DNA of 64,000 bases from Bog-950 sp044228435 (lineage in GTDB: Bacteria > Bacteroidota > Bacteroidia > Chitinophagales > LD1): positions 1 to 64,000 of the forward strand of contig JBGAUW010000019.1 of the NCBI GenBank assembly GCA_044228435.1, given 5' to 3'. Shown piece after piece: positions 1-8,540 of the stretch (the first letter of the stretch is position 1; each line of letters opens with the position of its first letter). The notes beneath the pieces are model-generated. The model had not been told where the DNA came from, ran no database searches, and worked only from the letters and a program-made list of their open reading frames with translations. Made by a program: the position numbers and the translations under genes.

Positions 1-524
1 CAGACCAGAAGCCCAGAAGTATTGTTATTCTTAGAGATGGTGTGAGTTATGGGGAAGAAGAAAAAGCCTTATTCGATGCGATGCAACGTTTGACTGATGC
101 AAACTTACTAAACAAGGAAGATGTTAAAACTGGAGTAATTGATGTAGCAAAATCTACCGCTGTTCCTGTACGGGCCGCAGCTTTTAACGGCAACTACAAT
201 TCACTTGAAAATCCAGATTGCGGCACTTACTTTTTCATGAATAAAAAAGATGCATTTATTTTCAATACAGGTAAACCCTATAATGTTCCTGGATCCTCAA
301 AGCCAATCCACGTATCCTTTACATGTGGAAATATTGACTTCGAAAAAGCACTGGAGGATATATTTCGGTTGACGCAGATCACATTTTCTTCTCCAGACAG
401 GCCAACTTCCCTACCGTTGCCGTTGAAGTTGATTGACACCTTGATTAGAGATGTAGCCCATGAATATGATTTTGCATTCACGCAGGAGAAGGAAATCAAG
501 ATACTTGAACCATCATTAAACTAG
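1..524 (+). CDS. Prokaryotic Argonaute, Piwi-domain C-terminus (partial)
   Basis: The frame is open from base 3, so the 5' part of the gene lies outside the window; the GTG at 42 is not a real start. The visible part, about 173 residues, matches the end of a Piwi domain. It has an ILRDG motif at about 27-41 whose Asp (36-38) aligns with the third catalytic Asp of Thermus Argonaute. It also has the terminal FRLTQITFSSP...LPLPLKLID block, whose Asp (435-437) aligns with the fourth metal ligand. Argonautes use a guide nucleic acid to find and often cut a target. Two of the four DEDX residues are present, which suggests a catalytically active enzyme; the other two are outside the window. The next gene starts 7 nt downstream and a metallopeptidase follows, so the three form one operon. 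The Argonaute identity rests on motif layout, not on a search. Confidence 0.82.
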   Translation, partial: DQKPRSIVILRDGVSYGEEEKALFDAMQRLTDANLLNKEDVKTGVIDVAKSTAVPVRAAAFNGNYNSLENPDCGTYFFMNKKDAFIFNTGKPYNVPGSSKPIHVSFTCGNIDFEKALEDIFRLTQITFSSPDRPTSLPLPLKLIDTLIRDVAHEYDFAFTQEKEIKILEPSLN

Positions 525-531
525 CTATACG

Positions 532-975
532 ATGAGTGATTTTAGTTTGCTTTACAAAAAGTATAGTTCCGTTTCAAATCTCACCAATGATTTGAATAAC
601 TCCGTTATTACATTAAAGCGCAAGGGTATTTTTTCTATTCAAGAATATAAAGAGAAGCATCCAAAACTTGCCGTAACACCGGACGAAGTAATCAAAGCGA
701 ATCAGTTGCTTGTAGAAATCCTTTCGGTCTTAGAAAATTTTTACAACAATCAAGATACAAAGAGTGAACTATACGAATTGATGGATAATTCAATGTTCCA
801 AAATCAGATATTAAAGAATATTGTATTTAAGGATGAAATCATTAAAATCCTTGAAAAACTTAAGGAGGAAAAGACTTTATCGCCCAAAGATCTATCCCAT
901 ATTGACAAATTCATTTCTATACTGGATAACGAAGCAGCGGTGCTTTTTAGAAAATTACGAACAAGCAGGGGATGA
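532..975 (+). CDS. Small helical protein of the Argonaute operon, unknown function
   Basis: I do not recognise a family. The 147 residues are rich in Lys, Glu, Leu and Asn and look almost entirely alpha-helical, with no signal peptide, membrane segment or Cys cluster. The gene starts 7 nt after the Argonaute stop and its end overlaps the next start by 4 nt (ATGA), so it is very probably translationally coupled to both neighbours. A role as an adaptor between Argonaute and the metallopeptidase is possible from position alone, but nothing in the sequence shows it. Confidence 0.75.
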   Translation: MSDFSLLYKKYSSVSNLTNDLNNSVITLKRKGIFSIQEYKEKHPKLAVTPDEVIKANQLLVEILSVLENFYNNQDTKSELYELMDNSMFQNQILKNIVFKDEIIKILEKLKEEKTLSPKDLSHIDKFISILDNEAAVLFRKLRTSRG

Positions 976-2108
976 ATAATTTTATAAAAGCATTATATGC
1001 AGACTTATTACACAGAATTGATGTCGTTGTTACTGACATTAATGGCTTGACCCATCATACGGACATAAAAGATCGATTTATTAATGATACGCTAAATCAA
1101 TTTTCCACTATCCGCAATGAATTACAGGGAGCCTTCGATACGGGCGTGTTAGAAATTGAAATTTTTGCGGGAAATAATTTGTTCCGCTTTAATAGAGTTC
1201 ACCGCGAATTCAAGGCTATTCATTCCTACCGTTATTTAGCAATTAAGAATTACAAAGACCCTGAAATATTTTTTTATCAAGTTATAACTCAAATTTATTC
1301 CGAGCATCGAATAAATGCCCTTCCTCCAATTGTCTCTACCATAAGTAATCATGACTACTACTATTGGGCGGTCCCTTACTTTGAAATTATCGCTTTACCT
1401 TCCGGGGAAGAACATAGTTTACTGAATTTACCTGATATGTATCATGAAATCGGTCATCTACTTCATTCAATGTTTGGTGGTAAAAGCTGTGAGGTCTCTG
1501 GGACGATCATTGATAAACACTTTGCCAAAGAAATTGTGAGGGTTATTGATGATGGCACTGCCGCGCATTTTCAGGAGACACTTGAACTTGCAAAGTACTT
1601 ATGGGATGCATCATGGTTGGAGGAGTTTACCTGTGACTTAGTGGGAACATATATGACCGGTGCGGCTTATGCCTGGACAAACTTGAAATTACTTTCAACC
1701 GGGCACGGCTCAACCAAAATTTTCGAATACTCTCAGTCCCATCCCGCGGATGAAGCTAGAATGAGAATAATAATTTTGATGCTTGAAAAACTGGGCTTAA
1801 TGGAGGATAAAAACAAAGTGGAATTAGCCTGGAAGGTATTTCTAAAAGACACCGAAGTTTTTAAACCCAATGATTACTCGCTCCTGTATCCTCAGAAATT
1901 GCTTCAGCACATAGTAGATGAATTTTTTACCTTCTATCAAAATGCGGATTTAGCTTCCTATTCGGAACTGGTTAAAAAGGGACCCGATTCCATTAGTCAA
2001 TTATTAAACGAAGCCTGGAACAATGCTCAAACATCCCCTGCCGATTATTTTTCATATGAAACGAATGCAATAACTCAATTGCGAAATAAATATGGAATGA
2101 ATCCATAA
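972..2108 (+). CDS. HEXXH zinc metallopeptidase-like protein in the Argonaute operon
   Basis: This 378-residue protein has a YHEIGH motif (His158, Glu159, His162), the classic zincin HEXXH helix. About 55-60 residues later there is WLEEFTCDLVG, a plausible Glu/Asp third-ligand helix like the E-x3-D helix of gluzincins. A SHPADEARM segment follows, reminiscent of the HP...R segment downstream of the active site in M48-type peptidases. There is no signal peptide or clear membrane segment, so it should act in the cytoplasm. It overlaps the preceding gene by 4 nt. An effector protease released or activated by Argonaute target recognition would fit the arrangement, but that is inference. It could equally be a non-proteolytic zincin fold. 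Codon use is AT-rich compared with the backbone genes to the right. Confidence 0.72.
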   Translation: MNNFIKALYADLLHRIDVVVTDINGLTHHTDIKDRFINDTLNQFSTIRNELQGAFDTGVLEIEIFAGNNLFRFNRVHREFKAIHSYRYLAIKNYKDPEIFFYQVITQIYSEHRINALPPIVSTISNHDYYYWAVPYFEIIALPSGEEHSLLNLPDMYHEIGHLLHSMFGGKSCEVSGTIIDKHFAKEIVRVIDDGTAAHFQETLELAKYLWDASWLEEFTCDLVGTYMTGAAYAWTNLKLLSTGHGSTKIFEYSQSHPADEARMRIIILMLEKLGLMEDKNKVELAWKVFLKDTEVFKPNDYSLLYPQKLLQHIVDEFFTFYQNADLASYSELVKKGPDSISQLLNEAWNNAQTSPADYFSYETNAITQLRNKYGMNP

Positions 2109-2192
2109 AGGTGGACAAACGCTATCTTAGGATTAAACAATAGAATAAATTTTCTCATCCAACGCCAGATCTGAGCCTTTTACGATCTCACT

Positions 2193-2213
2193 ACCGCACC
2201 CTACACCGCACCC
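2193..2213. repeat. Short tandem direct repeat ACCGCACCC (two copies)
   Basis: ACCGCACCC occurs at 2193-2201 and 2205-2213, a 12-bp period. The pair lies about 57 bp from the 3' end of tRNA-Cys with a terminator hairpin between. The tRNA-Ala island at 61.6 kb shows the same order: paired 9-mers, hairpin, tRNA 3' end. By analogy these may be arm-type integrase binding sites of an island that ends here. Confidence 0.4.
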
Positions 2214-2222
2214 AAAAAAAAG

Positions 2223-2254
2223 AATGCCTCACAACTACTTGGTTGTGAGGCATT
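2223..2254 (-). terminator. Rho-independent terminator of tRNA-Cys
   Basis: AATGCCTCACAAC and GTTGTGAGGCATT form a 13-bp stem around a 6-nt loop. On the minus strand the stem is followed by a run of T (the A-run at 2214-2220), which fits termination of the tRNA-Cys transcript. Confidence 0.8.
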
Positions 2255-2269
2255 AAATAAAAACAAACG

Positions 2270-2340
2270 AGGTCGAGAGCGGATTTGAACCGCTGTACGA
2301 GCTTTTGCAGAGCTCTGCCTAACCCCTCGGCCACCCGACC
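2270..2340 (-). tRNA. tRNA-Cys (GCA)
   Basis: Read on the minus strand, the cloverleaf folds fully. The acceptor GGTCGGG pairs with CTCGACC. The anticodon stem GAGCT/AGCTC holds the loop CTGCAAA with anticodon GCA, and the T-arm is GCGGTTCAAATCCGC. CCA is not encoded. A defective partial copy lies immediately upstream in the transcription direction. Confidence 0.93.
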
Positions 2341-2346
2341 ATTTTA

Positions 2347-2411
2347 AGAGCGGATTTGAACCGCTGTACGAGCTTTTGCAGAGCTCTGCCTAACCCCTCG
2401 GCCACCCGACC
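2347..2411 (-). pseudogene. Truncated tandem copy of tRNA-Cys
   Basis: A 71-bp unit (2276-2346) is repeated directly at 2347-2417. The right-hand copy carries the tRNA-Cys body from its 5' end to the T-arm but lacks the 3' acceptor strand: CTCGACC is replaced by leader sequence of the intact copy. It can therefore not form an acceptor stem. It probably arose by tandem duplication or as a scar of past integration at this tRNA. Confidence 0.85.
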
Positions 2412-2574
2412 ATTTTAAATTCACCTACCGTAGCAAGGGGACGCAAATTTATTTAAGTTTTTAATTTATCAAAGCAGAGACGAGTAAATAATGACAATTG
2501 CCAGTAGACCGCCGACTATGGAAATACCGGGTCGGGCTGTTGCAGCCGTCAATCGTCGGTCGTCAATCGTCTAT

Positions 2575-2925
2575 TCACCCCTCCAATTCCACATATACCC
2601 GCTCTACATTGCCTTTTAGCGGGGGGGTATGTTTGCTTACGCGCACCTTTACATAGTCCAGGTTGGGGTATTTATGCTTTATGCGGTCTAAAATGCGCTT
2701 GCACACATGCTCTATCAGGCGGGCGTGTACCTCCATCTCTTCTTTGGTAAGCAGGTATATTTCTTCGTAGTTAATAGTCTTTTTTAAATCATCGGTAGCG
2801 GCAGCCTCGTCAATATTTACTTTCATGTAAATATCTACCATATACTTGCCGCCCAACACCTGTTCTTCTTTATAATAACCGTGGTGCGAGTAAAATTGTA
2901 AGCCTTCAACCGCTATTAAGCCCAT
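2575..2925 (-). CDS. folB: Dihydroneopterin aldolase FolB
   Basis: FolB converts 7,8-dihydroneopterin to 6-hydroxymethyl-dihydropterin and glycolaldehyde in folate synthesis, in the cytoplasm. The 116 residues match the family length. Typical features are the N-terminal GLQFYSHHGYYKEEQVLGGKYMVD block, the TINYEEIYLL strand with its conserved Tyr and Glu, and the C-terminal VRVSKHTPPLKGNVERVYVELEG block with the Lys used in catalysis. It is transcribed away from the divergent acyl-CoA dehydrogenase gene. Confidence 0.95.
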   Translation of the reverse strand: MGLIAVEGLQFYSHHGYYKEEQVLGGKYMVDIYMKVNIDEAAATDDLKKTINYEEIYLLTKEEMEVHARLIEHVCKRILDRIKHKYPNLDYVKVRVSKHTPPLKGNVERVYVELEG

Positions 2926-3048
2926 TGTTTTGTGTAATTTGAGTTTTCAATTTTAAACCTTTATCCGGAATAGCAGGAGATTCATTTGTTTTTATTTTCG
3001 CTTTGTATTACTATTAACTATTTACCATTCACTATTAACTTTTAACAG

Positions 3049-4227
3049 ATGCGCAGCGATTTATACAACGGACACGATTACTATAACATAGATGATTTAT
3101 TGACAGAGGAACACAAGCTAATACGCGAAACGGTTCGCAACTATGTAAAAAAGAGCCTTAGCCCGATAATTGAAGATTACGCTCAGCGCGCAGAGTTCCC
3201 TAAACACATAGTAAAGGAGTTGGGCGCCATTGGTGCCTTTGGCCCCAGCCTGCCGGCTAAATACGGCGGCGGCGGTTTAGATGAAATATCTTACGGGATT
3301 ATAATGCAGGAATTGGAGCGCTGCGACTCGGGCATCCGTTCAACAGCTTCGGTGCAGGGCTCGCTGGTTATGTATCCTATTTACAAATACGGCAGCGAGG
3401 AGCAACGGATGAAATATTTACCTAAGCTTGGTACAGGCGAACTGTTTGGCTGCTTTGGCCTTACCGAGCCCGACCACGGCAGCAACCCCGCCGGAATGGT
3501 TACCAACTTTAAAGATATGGGCGACCATTATCTTTTAAATGGCGCCAAAATGTGGATTAGCAACTCGCCCCTGGCCGATTTAGCCGTGGTATGGGCTAAA
3601 AATGAAGCCGGCAAAATACACGGCTTAATAGTTGAGCGTGGAATGGAAGGCTTCTCTACTCCTACCACGCATGGCAAATGGAGTTTACGTGCCTCGTGCA
3701 CCGGCGAACTGGTGTTTGATAACGTGAAGGTGCCTAAGGAAAATTTGCTGCCTAACGTTTCGGGCATTAAGGGGCCTTTGGGCTGTCTTTCTACCGCCCG
3801 CTACGGTATTGCCTGGGGTGCTATTGGTGCCGCTTTAGATTGCTACGATACCGCCTTGCGCTATGCCAAGGAACGGGTGCAGTTTGGCAAGCCTATTGGG
3901 CAGTTTCAGTTACAACAGAAAAAGCTGGCCGAAATGATTACCGAAATTACCAAAGCCCAACTATTGGTTTGGCGCTTAGGTGTTTTAAAAAACGAAGGCA
4001 AAGCTACGCCTGCTCAAATTAGCATGGCTAAGCGCAATAGCTGCGAAATTGCACTAGAGGTTGCCCGCAACGCCCGCCAAATGCTGGGCGGCATGGGCAT
4101 AACCGGCGAATACCCCATTATGCGCCACTTGATGAATCTGGAAACGGTAGTTACTTACGAAGGAACCCACGATATACACCTGCTTATAACTGGTATGGAT
4201 GTAACGGGGTTGGATGCGTTTAAGTAA
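3049..4227 (+). CDS. Acyl-CoA dehydrogenase, glutaryl-CoA dehydrogenase-like
   Basis: This FAD enzyme oxidises acyl-CoA thioesters. The 392 residues have the full family plan: a helical N-terminal domain (LTEEHKLIRETVRNYV), the FAD/substrate loop CFGLTEPDHGSNPAGM near residue 140-155, the W-I-S-N strand, the C-terminal helical domain, and the TYEGTHDIHLLITG motif whose Glu is the usual catalytic base. The PSLPAKYGGGG and TYEGTHDIH regions resemble glutaryl-CoA dehydrogenase more than short-chain enzymes, so lysine/tryptophan degradation is plausible. Substrate cannot be fixed from sequence alone. Confidence 0.9.
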   Translation: MRSDLYNGHDYYNIDDLLTEEHKLIRETVRNYVKKSLSPIIEDYAQRAEFPKHIVKELGAIGAFGPSLPAKYGGGGLDEISYGIIMQELERCDSGIRSTASVQGSLVMYPIYKYGSEEQRMKYLPKLGTGELFGCFGLTEPDHGSNPAGMVTNFKDMGDHYLLNGAKMWISNSPLADLAVVWAKNEAGKIHGLIVERGMEGFSTPTTHGKWSLRASCTGELVFDNVKVPKENLLPNVSGIKGPLGCLSTARYGIAWGAIGAALDCYDTALRYAKERVQFGKPIGQFQLQQKKLAEMITEITKAQLLVWRLGVLKNEGKATPAQISMAKRNSCEIALEVARNARQMLGGMGITGEYPIMRHLMNLETVVTYEGTHDIHLLITGMDVTGLDAFK

Positions 4228-4420
4228 AACCCCTAAATCCCCTTCCCGATGAAAAATCGGGATGAAACAAAAGGGGGCTTTGAAAAGACAGCCTCGCTGC
4301 TTAAAACATGCGCTACTATTTATTTCAAATAGTGTGTATTGCTTTGAAGATTAAATACGTTTATCTATTTAGGAAGCACTTTCCCTCAAAGCCCCTTTAG
4401 GGGTTTGGGGTGGTGGTTTT
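4228..4420. repeat. Intergenic inverted-repeat element (MITE/REP-like)
   Basis: The gap before dnaB starts with AAACCCCTAAATCCCC and, about 160 bp later, holds the inverted counterpart (GGGGCTTTG... / CAAAGCCCC...TTTAGGGGTTTGGGG). A small hairpin CCCGATGAAAAATCGGG lies at about 4246-4262. This AAACCCCTAAA type of repeat is common between Bacteroidota genes. The rest of the gap to 4534 shows no reading frame. Confidence 0.55.
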
Positions 4421-4534
4421 GTATTTGGGGTGTTGATAACACGGTGAGGAACGTTGGTGGAACGTTCAGAAAAAAAATGTAACTTAAACCTGAGTTATTG
4501 ATTTGCGAAAGGGCATATTTGCAACCCTTTTTTA

Positions 4535-6151
4535 ATGAACAAGCGAACTATTGGTTCGTTTTTTGAAATACCCAAAAAAACAATGGCCGAGCCAGTAGAT
4601 ATAATAAAGAAATCGTTTCAACGAAAGTCGACTTCGGAGACTAACAGCATAGATTATGGCAAATTACCGCCACAGGTAAGGGATTTGGAAGAAGCCGTGC
4701 TGGGTGCCGTGATGATTGAGCAGAATGCCATTAACGAGGTTATTGATATTCTTAAAGATGAGTCGTTTTATGTCGATTCTCACCAGCGCATTTGGCGCGC
4801 GGTGCGCATGTTGTTTCAAAACCAGGCGCCTATTGATTTGCTTACGGTTACCGAGCAGCTTAAAAAGAATGCCGAGCTGGATGCGGCCGGGGGCCCTTTT
4901 GCCATTGCCCAGCTTACCAATAAAGTAGGCTCAGCGGCCAATGTGGAATACCACGCCCGCCTGATAGCCGAAAAACACATACAGCGCCAGCTAATATCTA
5001 CCTCTACCGAAATTATTAAAGAGGCTTACGAAGATACTACCGATGTATTTGAGCTGTTGGATAAGGCAGAAAAGAGCCTGTTTAGCATTGCCGAAAACAA
5101 CCTTAAAAATGGCGGGCAGGATATATCGGCCATTATGAGCATTGAGCTGAACGACCTTCAAAAGCGTATGCACAACAGCAACGATGAGTTGCAGGGTGTT
5201 GCATCGGGCTTTGTAGACCTGGATAAAATGACCGGTGGCTGGCAAAAGTCGGATTTGATAATATTGGCAGCCCGTCCCGCCATGGGTAAAACGGCTTTTA
5301 CACTGGCCCTTGCCCGCAATGCGGCAGTAGACCATGCCAAGCCGGTAGCCGTGTTTTCGCTGGAAATGTCCTCTATCCAGTTAGTGCAGCGTATGATGAG
5401 TATGGAAACACAAATTCCATCGGAAAAAATTCGTCGCGGTACTATGGATGATTATGAGTATGGCATACTTACCGAAAAGCTGGACAAGCTTAAAAATGCG
5501 AAAATATTTATTGACGATACACCGGCTATAAACGTATTTGAGTTGCGCAGCAAATGCCGCCGCTTAAAGCAGCAGCACGATATACAGATGATAGTGATAG
5601 ATTACCTGCAGCTGATGAGTGGGTCTACCGATGGCAAAAACAGCGGTAACCGCGAACAGGAAATCAGCCAGATTTCGCGCTCATTAAAGGGGCTTGCCAA
5701 AGAGTTGCAGGTGCCGGTAATTGCACTTTCGCAGCTATCGCGTGCGGTAGAAACACGGGGTGGCGATAAAAAGCCTATTCTTTCGGATTTACGTGAGTCG
5801 GGCGCTATTGAGCAGGATGCCGATATAGTGGTGTTCTTGTATCGTGGCGAGTACTACGGCCTGGAGCAGGATAGCGAGGGCAACCCCACTAAAGATATTG
5901 CCGAGGTAATTATAGCCAAGCACCGTAACGGCCCGGTGGGCAGCGTGCGCACCCGCTTTATTAATAAGTTGGCCAAATTTGAAAACCTGGATGAAATAGG
6001 TGCCAGCGACCATTACTCGCACATGGAAGGCGATAAAAAGATAACCTACCGCAAAGTAGGGTCTAAAATGAATGACGATGATGGATCGGGCGATGGCGGC
6101 TTTGAAAAGAAGCACAAGCCAGATGATTTTGACGACTCTACTCCTTTCTAA
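4535..6151 (+). CDS. dnaB: Replicative DNA helicase DnaB
   Basis: DnaB is the hexameric 5'-3' helicase at the replication fork. The N-terminal domain starts at about residue 45 (PPQVRDLEEAVLGAVMIEQNAINEV). The RecA-like C-terminal domain has Walker A RPAMGKTAF, VFSLEMSS, Walker B MIVIDYLQLM and the LSQLSRAVE...RESGAIEQDADIV block. The 538-residue length is slightly above average because of an N-terminal extension of about 40 residues and an acidic Asp/Gly-rich tail. No intein is present. Confidence 0.96.
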   Translation: MNKRTIGSFFEIPKKTMAEPVDIIKKSFQRKSTSETNSIDYGKLPPQVRDLEEAVLGAVMIEQNAINEVIDILKDESFYVDSHQRIWRAVRMLFQNQAPIDLLTVTEQLKKNAELDAAGGPFAIAQLTNKVGSAANVEYHARLIAEKHIQRQLISTSTEIIKEAYEDTTDVFELLDKAEKSLFSIAENNLKNGGQDISAIMSIELNDLQKRMHNSNDELQGVASGFVDLDKMTGGWQKSDLIILAARPAMGKTAFTLALARNAAVDHAKPVAVFSLEMSSIQLVQRMMSMETQIPSEKIRRGTMDDYEYGILTEKLDKLKNAKIFIDDTPAINVFELRSKCRRLKQQHDIQMIVIDYLQLMSGSTDGKNSGNREQEISQISRSLKGLAKELQVPVIALSQLSRAVETRGGDKKPILSDLRESGAIEQDADIVVFLYRGEYYGLEQDSEGNPTKDIAEVIIAKHRNGPVGSVRTRFINKLAKFENLDEIGASDHYSHMEGDKKITYRKVGSKMNDDDGSGDGGFEKKHKPDDFDDSTPF

Positions 6152-6277
6152 ACCAATTAGCCTTCTTTAAATCATTTAAGTCGGTTGGCAACAATGCCCG
6201 CCTTTATTAGCCGGGCATTGTTTTGTTTATTAACCATTAACAACCAGTGCTTACGCTTTTTTTTTACTTTCGTGTTA

Positions 6278-8332
6278 ATGGCATCAACGGGTTTTCGCAG
6301 TTACTATTTATTAGTCCTTATTCCGGCTTTGTTTATTGCCCAGTGCAAAACGGCTCCGTTTACTGTAAAAGACGGTAAGACAGCGCGTGAACTATTGCGC
6401 TACAGCCAGAGTATTGAGTTTTTGCAAAAAGAGTTTAATGCCGAGCGCGACCCCATCAAGCAGAAAAATATTGCCTTTGATTTAGGCGAATCGTACCGCA
6501 AATTTAACGACTACGCCAATGCCGAAAAGTGGTACCGCAAAGCCCTTGAGTTAAATGCCGGCGAGCAGGCCCTGTTCCAATTGGGGCAAATGCTAAAATC
6601 GCAGGAGAAGTATGAAGAAGCCTTTAAAACCTTCGAGCAATACCAGCGCGCCACCGGCACCGGCTTTGAAGGCCGCAAACAAGCCGCACAAAGCCGCGAC
6701 GCCAATGAATGGAAAAAGAGCTTTACCCGAATACAGGTGCGCAATTTAGAGGCTCTAAACACCCCCAGCCTCGATTTTGCTTTGGTGCCGTTTAAGCAGC
6801 AGTTCCTTATCTCCTCTTCGCGCGATGAGGCCAGCGGCGCTAAACGCGATGAGTGGACCGGGCAGAAATTTTGGGATTTATTTATAACCGAACAACACAA
6901 CGGTAAGTTTTCGCCGCCACAAAATTTTGGCATGCCGGTTAACTCGGCCTACCACGAAAGCTCGCCTACTTTTAGCAGCGATTTTAAAGAGCTATACTTT
7001 ACCCGCTGTGGCGAAGATGAACTGAAAACCAACCAATATTGCCACATTTATTATAGTGCCTTTAATAACGAGCATTGGACAGAGCCGCTTAAAATAGACC
7101 CTTTCCCGGATTCTGTGAATGTAGAAGACCCGCTGCTTTCTAAGGATGGTAAACTGCTGTATGTAAGCAGCGATGCACCAGGTGGCTTTGGTGGGGCTGA
7201 TTTATTTGTAATTGCCAAAAATGATACCGGCTGGGGAACGCCCGTAAACTTAGGCGGCAACATTAATACTCCCGGTAATGAGCGCTACCCCTGGTTAGAT
7301 GAAAAGAACAACCTCTATTTTTCTTCGAGCGGATTACCGGGCATGGGTGGGTTGGATATTTTTAAGGCAGCCAAAAGCAAAAACGGTTTTAAAGAACCGG
7401 TTAACCTAAAAGCACCTATTAACAGCGGCGCCGATGATTTTGCCTTTTGGATAGATAAATACAAACCCGCTAATGGCGACGATACCATTTTATATGCCGG
7501 TTACTTTAGCAGCAACCGCGCAGGCGGCAAAGGCGGCGACGATATTTACCGCTTTGAAGAAAAATGGCTGAACTACTTTATACTTAGAGGCAAGGTGGTA
7601 GAAAAGAACTACGAAAACCCCGAGAACCCCGAAAGCAAAATTTTGGGCTTAAAGGCATTGCCTAAAGCGAAGGTAGAATTGAAGACTACCGATGATAAAG
7701 TAATCTCCACCACAACAGCCGATACCGATGGTAATTTTGCCTTTAAACTAAATGCCGAAACAGATTATAAGGTAACAGCCAGCAAGGGCGGCTACTTTAG
7801 CAACAATGCCTATGTTTCTACCAAGGGCAAGCGCCACCAGGATAGCACCATCATCCGGCAGTATGTGCAAATAGAACTGGAGAAAATTTTTCCGCAAAAG
7901 CTATTGGTTATACCTAACATCTATTACGATTACGATAAGGCAACACTTCGCCCGGAATCGAAACAAGTGTTGGATTCTATTACCATCTTTTTTAAAGAGA
8001 ACCCCGACCTTAAAATCGAATTGGGTTCGCATACCGATAGCCGCGGTAGCGATGCTTATAACTTAAAGCTAAGCCAGGCACGTGCCCAAAGCGCAGTTGA
8101 CTATTTAATAAGTAAAGGTGTGCCCGATAGCACCCTGCAAGCCAAAGGCTATGGCGAAACCAAACTGGTAAATAACTGCATAAACGGCGATAAGTGCCCC
8201 GAAGAAGAGCACCAGAAAAATCGCCGCACTACTTTCCGCGTTATATCGGCCAAGCTTACTCTCGAGTCGGTAGAACCTGAAAACATTATTGTAGACCCTG
8301 AGATGGAGAAGAGGGAGCAGGAGGAGAAGTAG
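6278..8332 (+). CDS. OmpA-family outer-membrane lipoprotein with TPR and PD40 repeats
   Basis: I chose the ATG at 6278 because it gives a clean lipoprotein signal (YYLLVLIPALFIAQC, lipobox Cys); an upstream in-frame ATG at 6185 would add 31 poorly fitting residues. In order the protein has TPR-like helices, WD40-like/PD40 beta-propeller repeats (LYFTRCGEDE, LLYVSSDAPGGFGGADLFV, NLYFSSSGLPGMGGLDIF, GYFSSNRAGGKGGDDIYRF), a CarboxypepD_reg-like beta domain, and a C-terminal OmpA peptidoglycan-binding domain (YYDYDKATLRPESKQVLD, ELGSHTDSRGSDAYNLKLSQARA). It probably links the outer membrane to peptidoglycan. Such proteins are common in Bacteroidota, some in gliding or type IX secretion loci, but no such partner is seen here. 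Confidence 0.9.
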   Translation: MASTGFRSYYLLVLIPALFIAQCKTAPFTVKDGKTARELLRYSQSIEFLQKEFNAERDPIKQKNIAFDLGESYRKFNDYANAEKWYRKALELNAGEQALFQLGQMLKSQEKYEEAFKTFEQYQRATGTGFEGRKQAAQSRDANEWKKSFTRIQVRNLEALNTPSLDFALVPFKQQFLISSSRDEASGAKRDEWTGQKFWDLFITEQHNGKFSPPQNFGMPVNSAYHESSPTFSSDFKELYFTRCGEDELKTNQYCHIYYSAFNNEHWTEPLKIDPFPDSVNVEDPLLSKDGKLLYVSSDAPGGFGGADLFVIAKNDTGWGTPVNLGGNINTPGNERYPWLDEKNNLYFSSSGLPGMGGLDIFKAAKSKNGFKEPVNLKAPINSGADDFAFWIDKYKPANGDDTILYAGYFSSNRAGGKGGDDIYRFEEKWLNYFILRGKVVEKNYENPENPESKILGLKALPKAKVELKTTDDKVISTTTADTDGNFAFKLNAETDYKVTASKGGYFSNNAYVSTKGKRHQDSTIIRQYVQIELEKIFPQKLLVIPNIYYDYDKATLRPESKQVLDSITIFFKENPDLKIELGSHTDSRGSDAYNLKLSQARAQSAVDYLISKGVPDSTLQAKGYGETKLVNNCINGDKCPEEEHQKNRRTTFRVISAKLTLESVEPENIIVDPEMEKREQEEK

Positions 8333-8380
8333 GGCCCTCTAAATCGCTCCAACAAAGACAAAGGCTTTAAACTCTACACA

Positions 8381-8540
8381 GGCACGGTCGGCACCTACGG
8401 TGCGCAGTTTTGCTTTTTTAATCCTACTACAAACAGAACGCTCCTAACGGAGCGAAAGGCACTGTATTCACCGCTTAGCGGTCGTCTGTTTGTAGAAATA
8501 AAATCACCAAATCGTATTGCTCGCCGTAGGTGCCGCCTGT
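8381..8540. repeat. Intergenic inverted-repeat element with nested palindromes
   Basis: GGCACCTACGGTGC near 8391 and its inverted form (CCGTAGGTGCCGCC, near 8523) bracket about 150 bp. Nested inside are the hairpins CGCTCCTAACGGAGCG (about 8440-8455), ACCGCTTAGCGGT (about 8470-8482) and an inverted pair CTACAAACAGA / TCTGTTTGTAG. The concentric layout suggests a folded RNA or a non-autonomous mobile repeat. No reading frame fits. Confidence 0.55.

Noticed and set aside
6185..6277. 31 extra N-terminal residues for the OmpA-type lipoprotein
   Set aside because: The lipoprotein signal starts at 6278 and the added residues do not fit an export signal.
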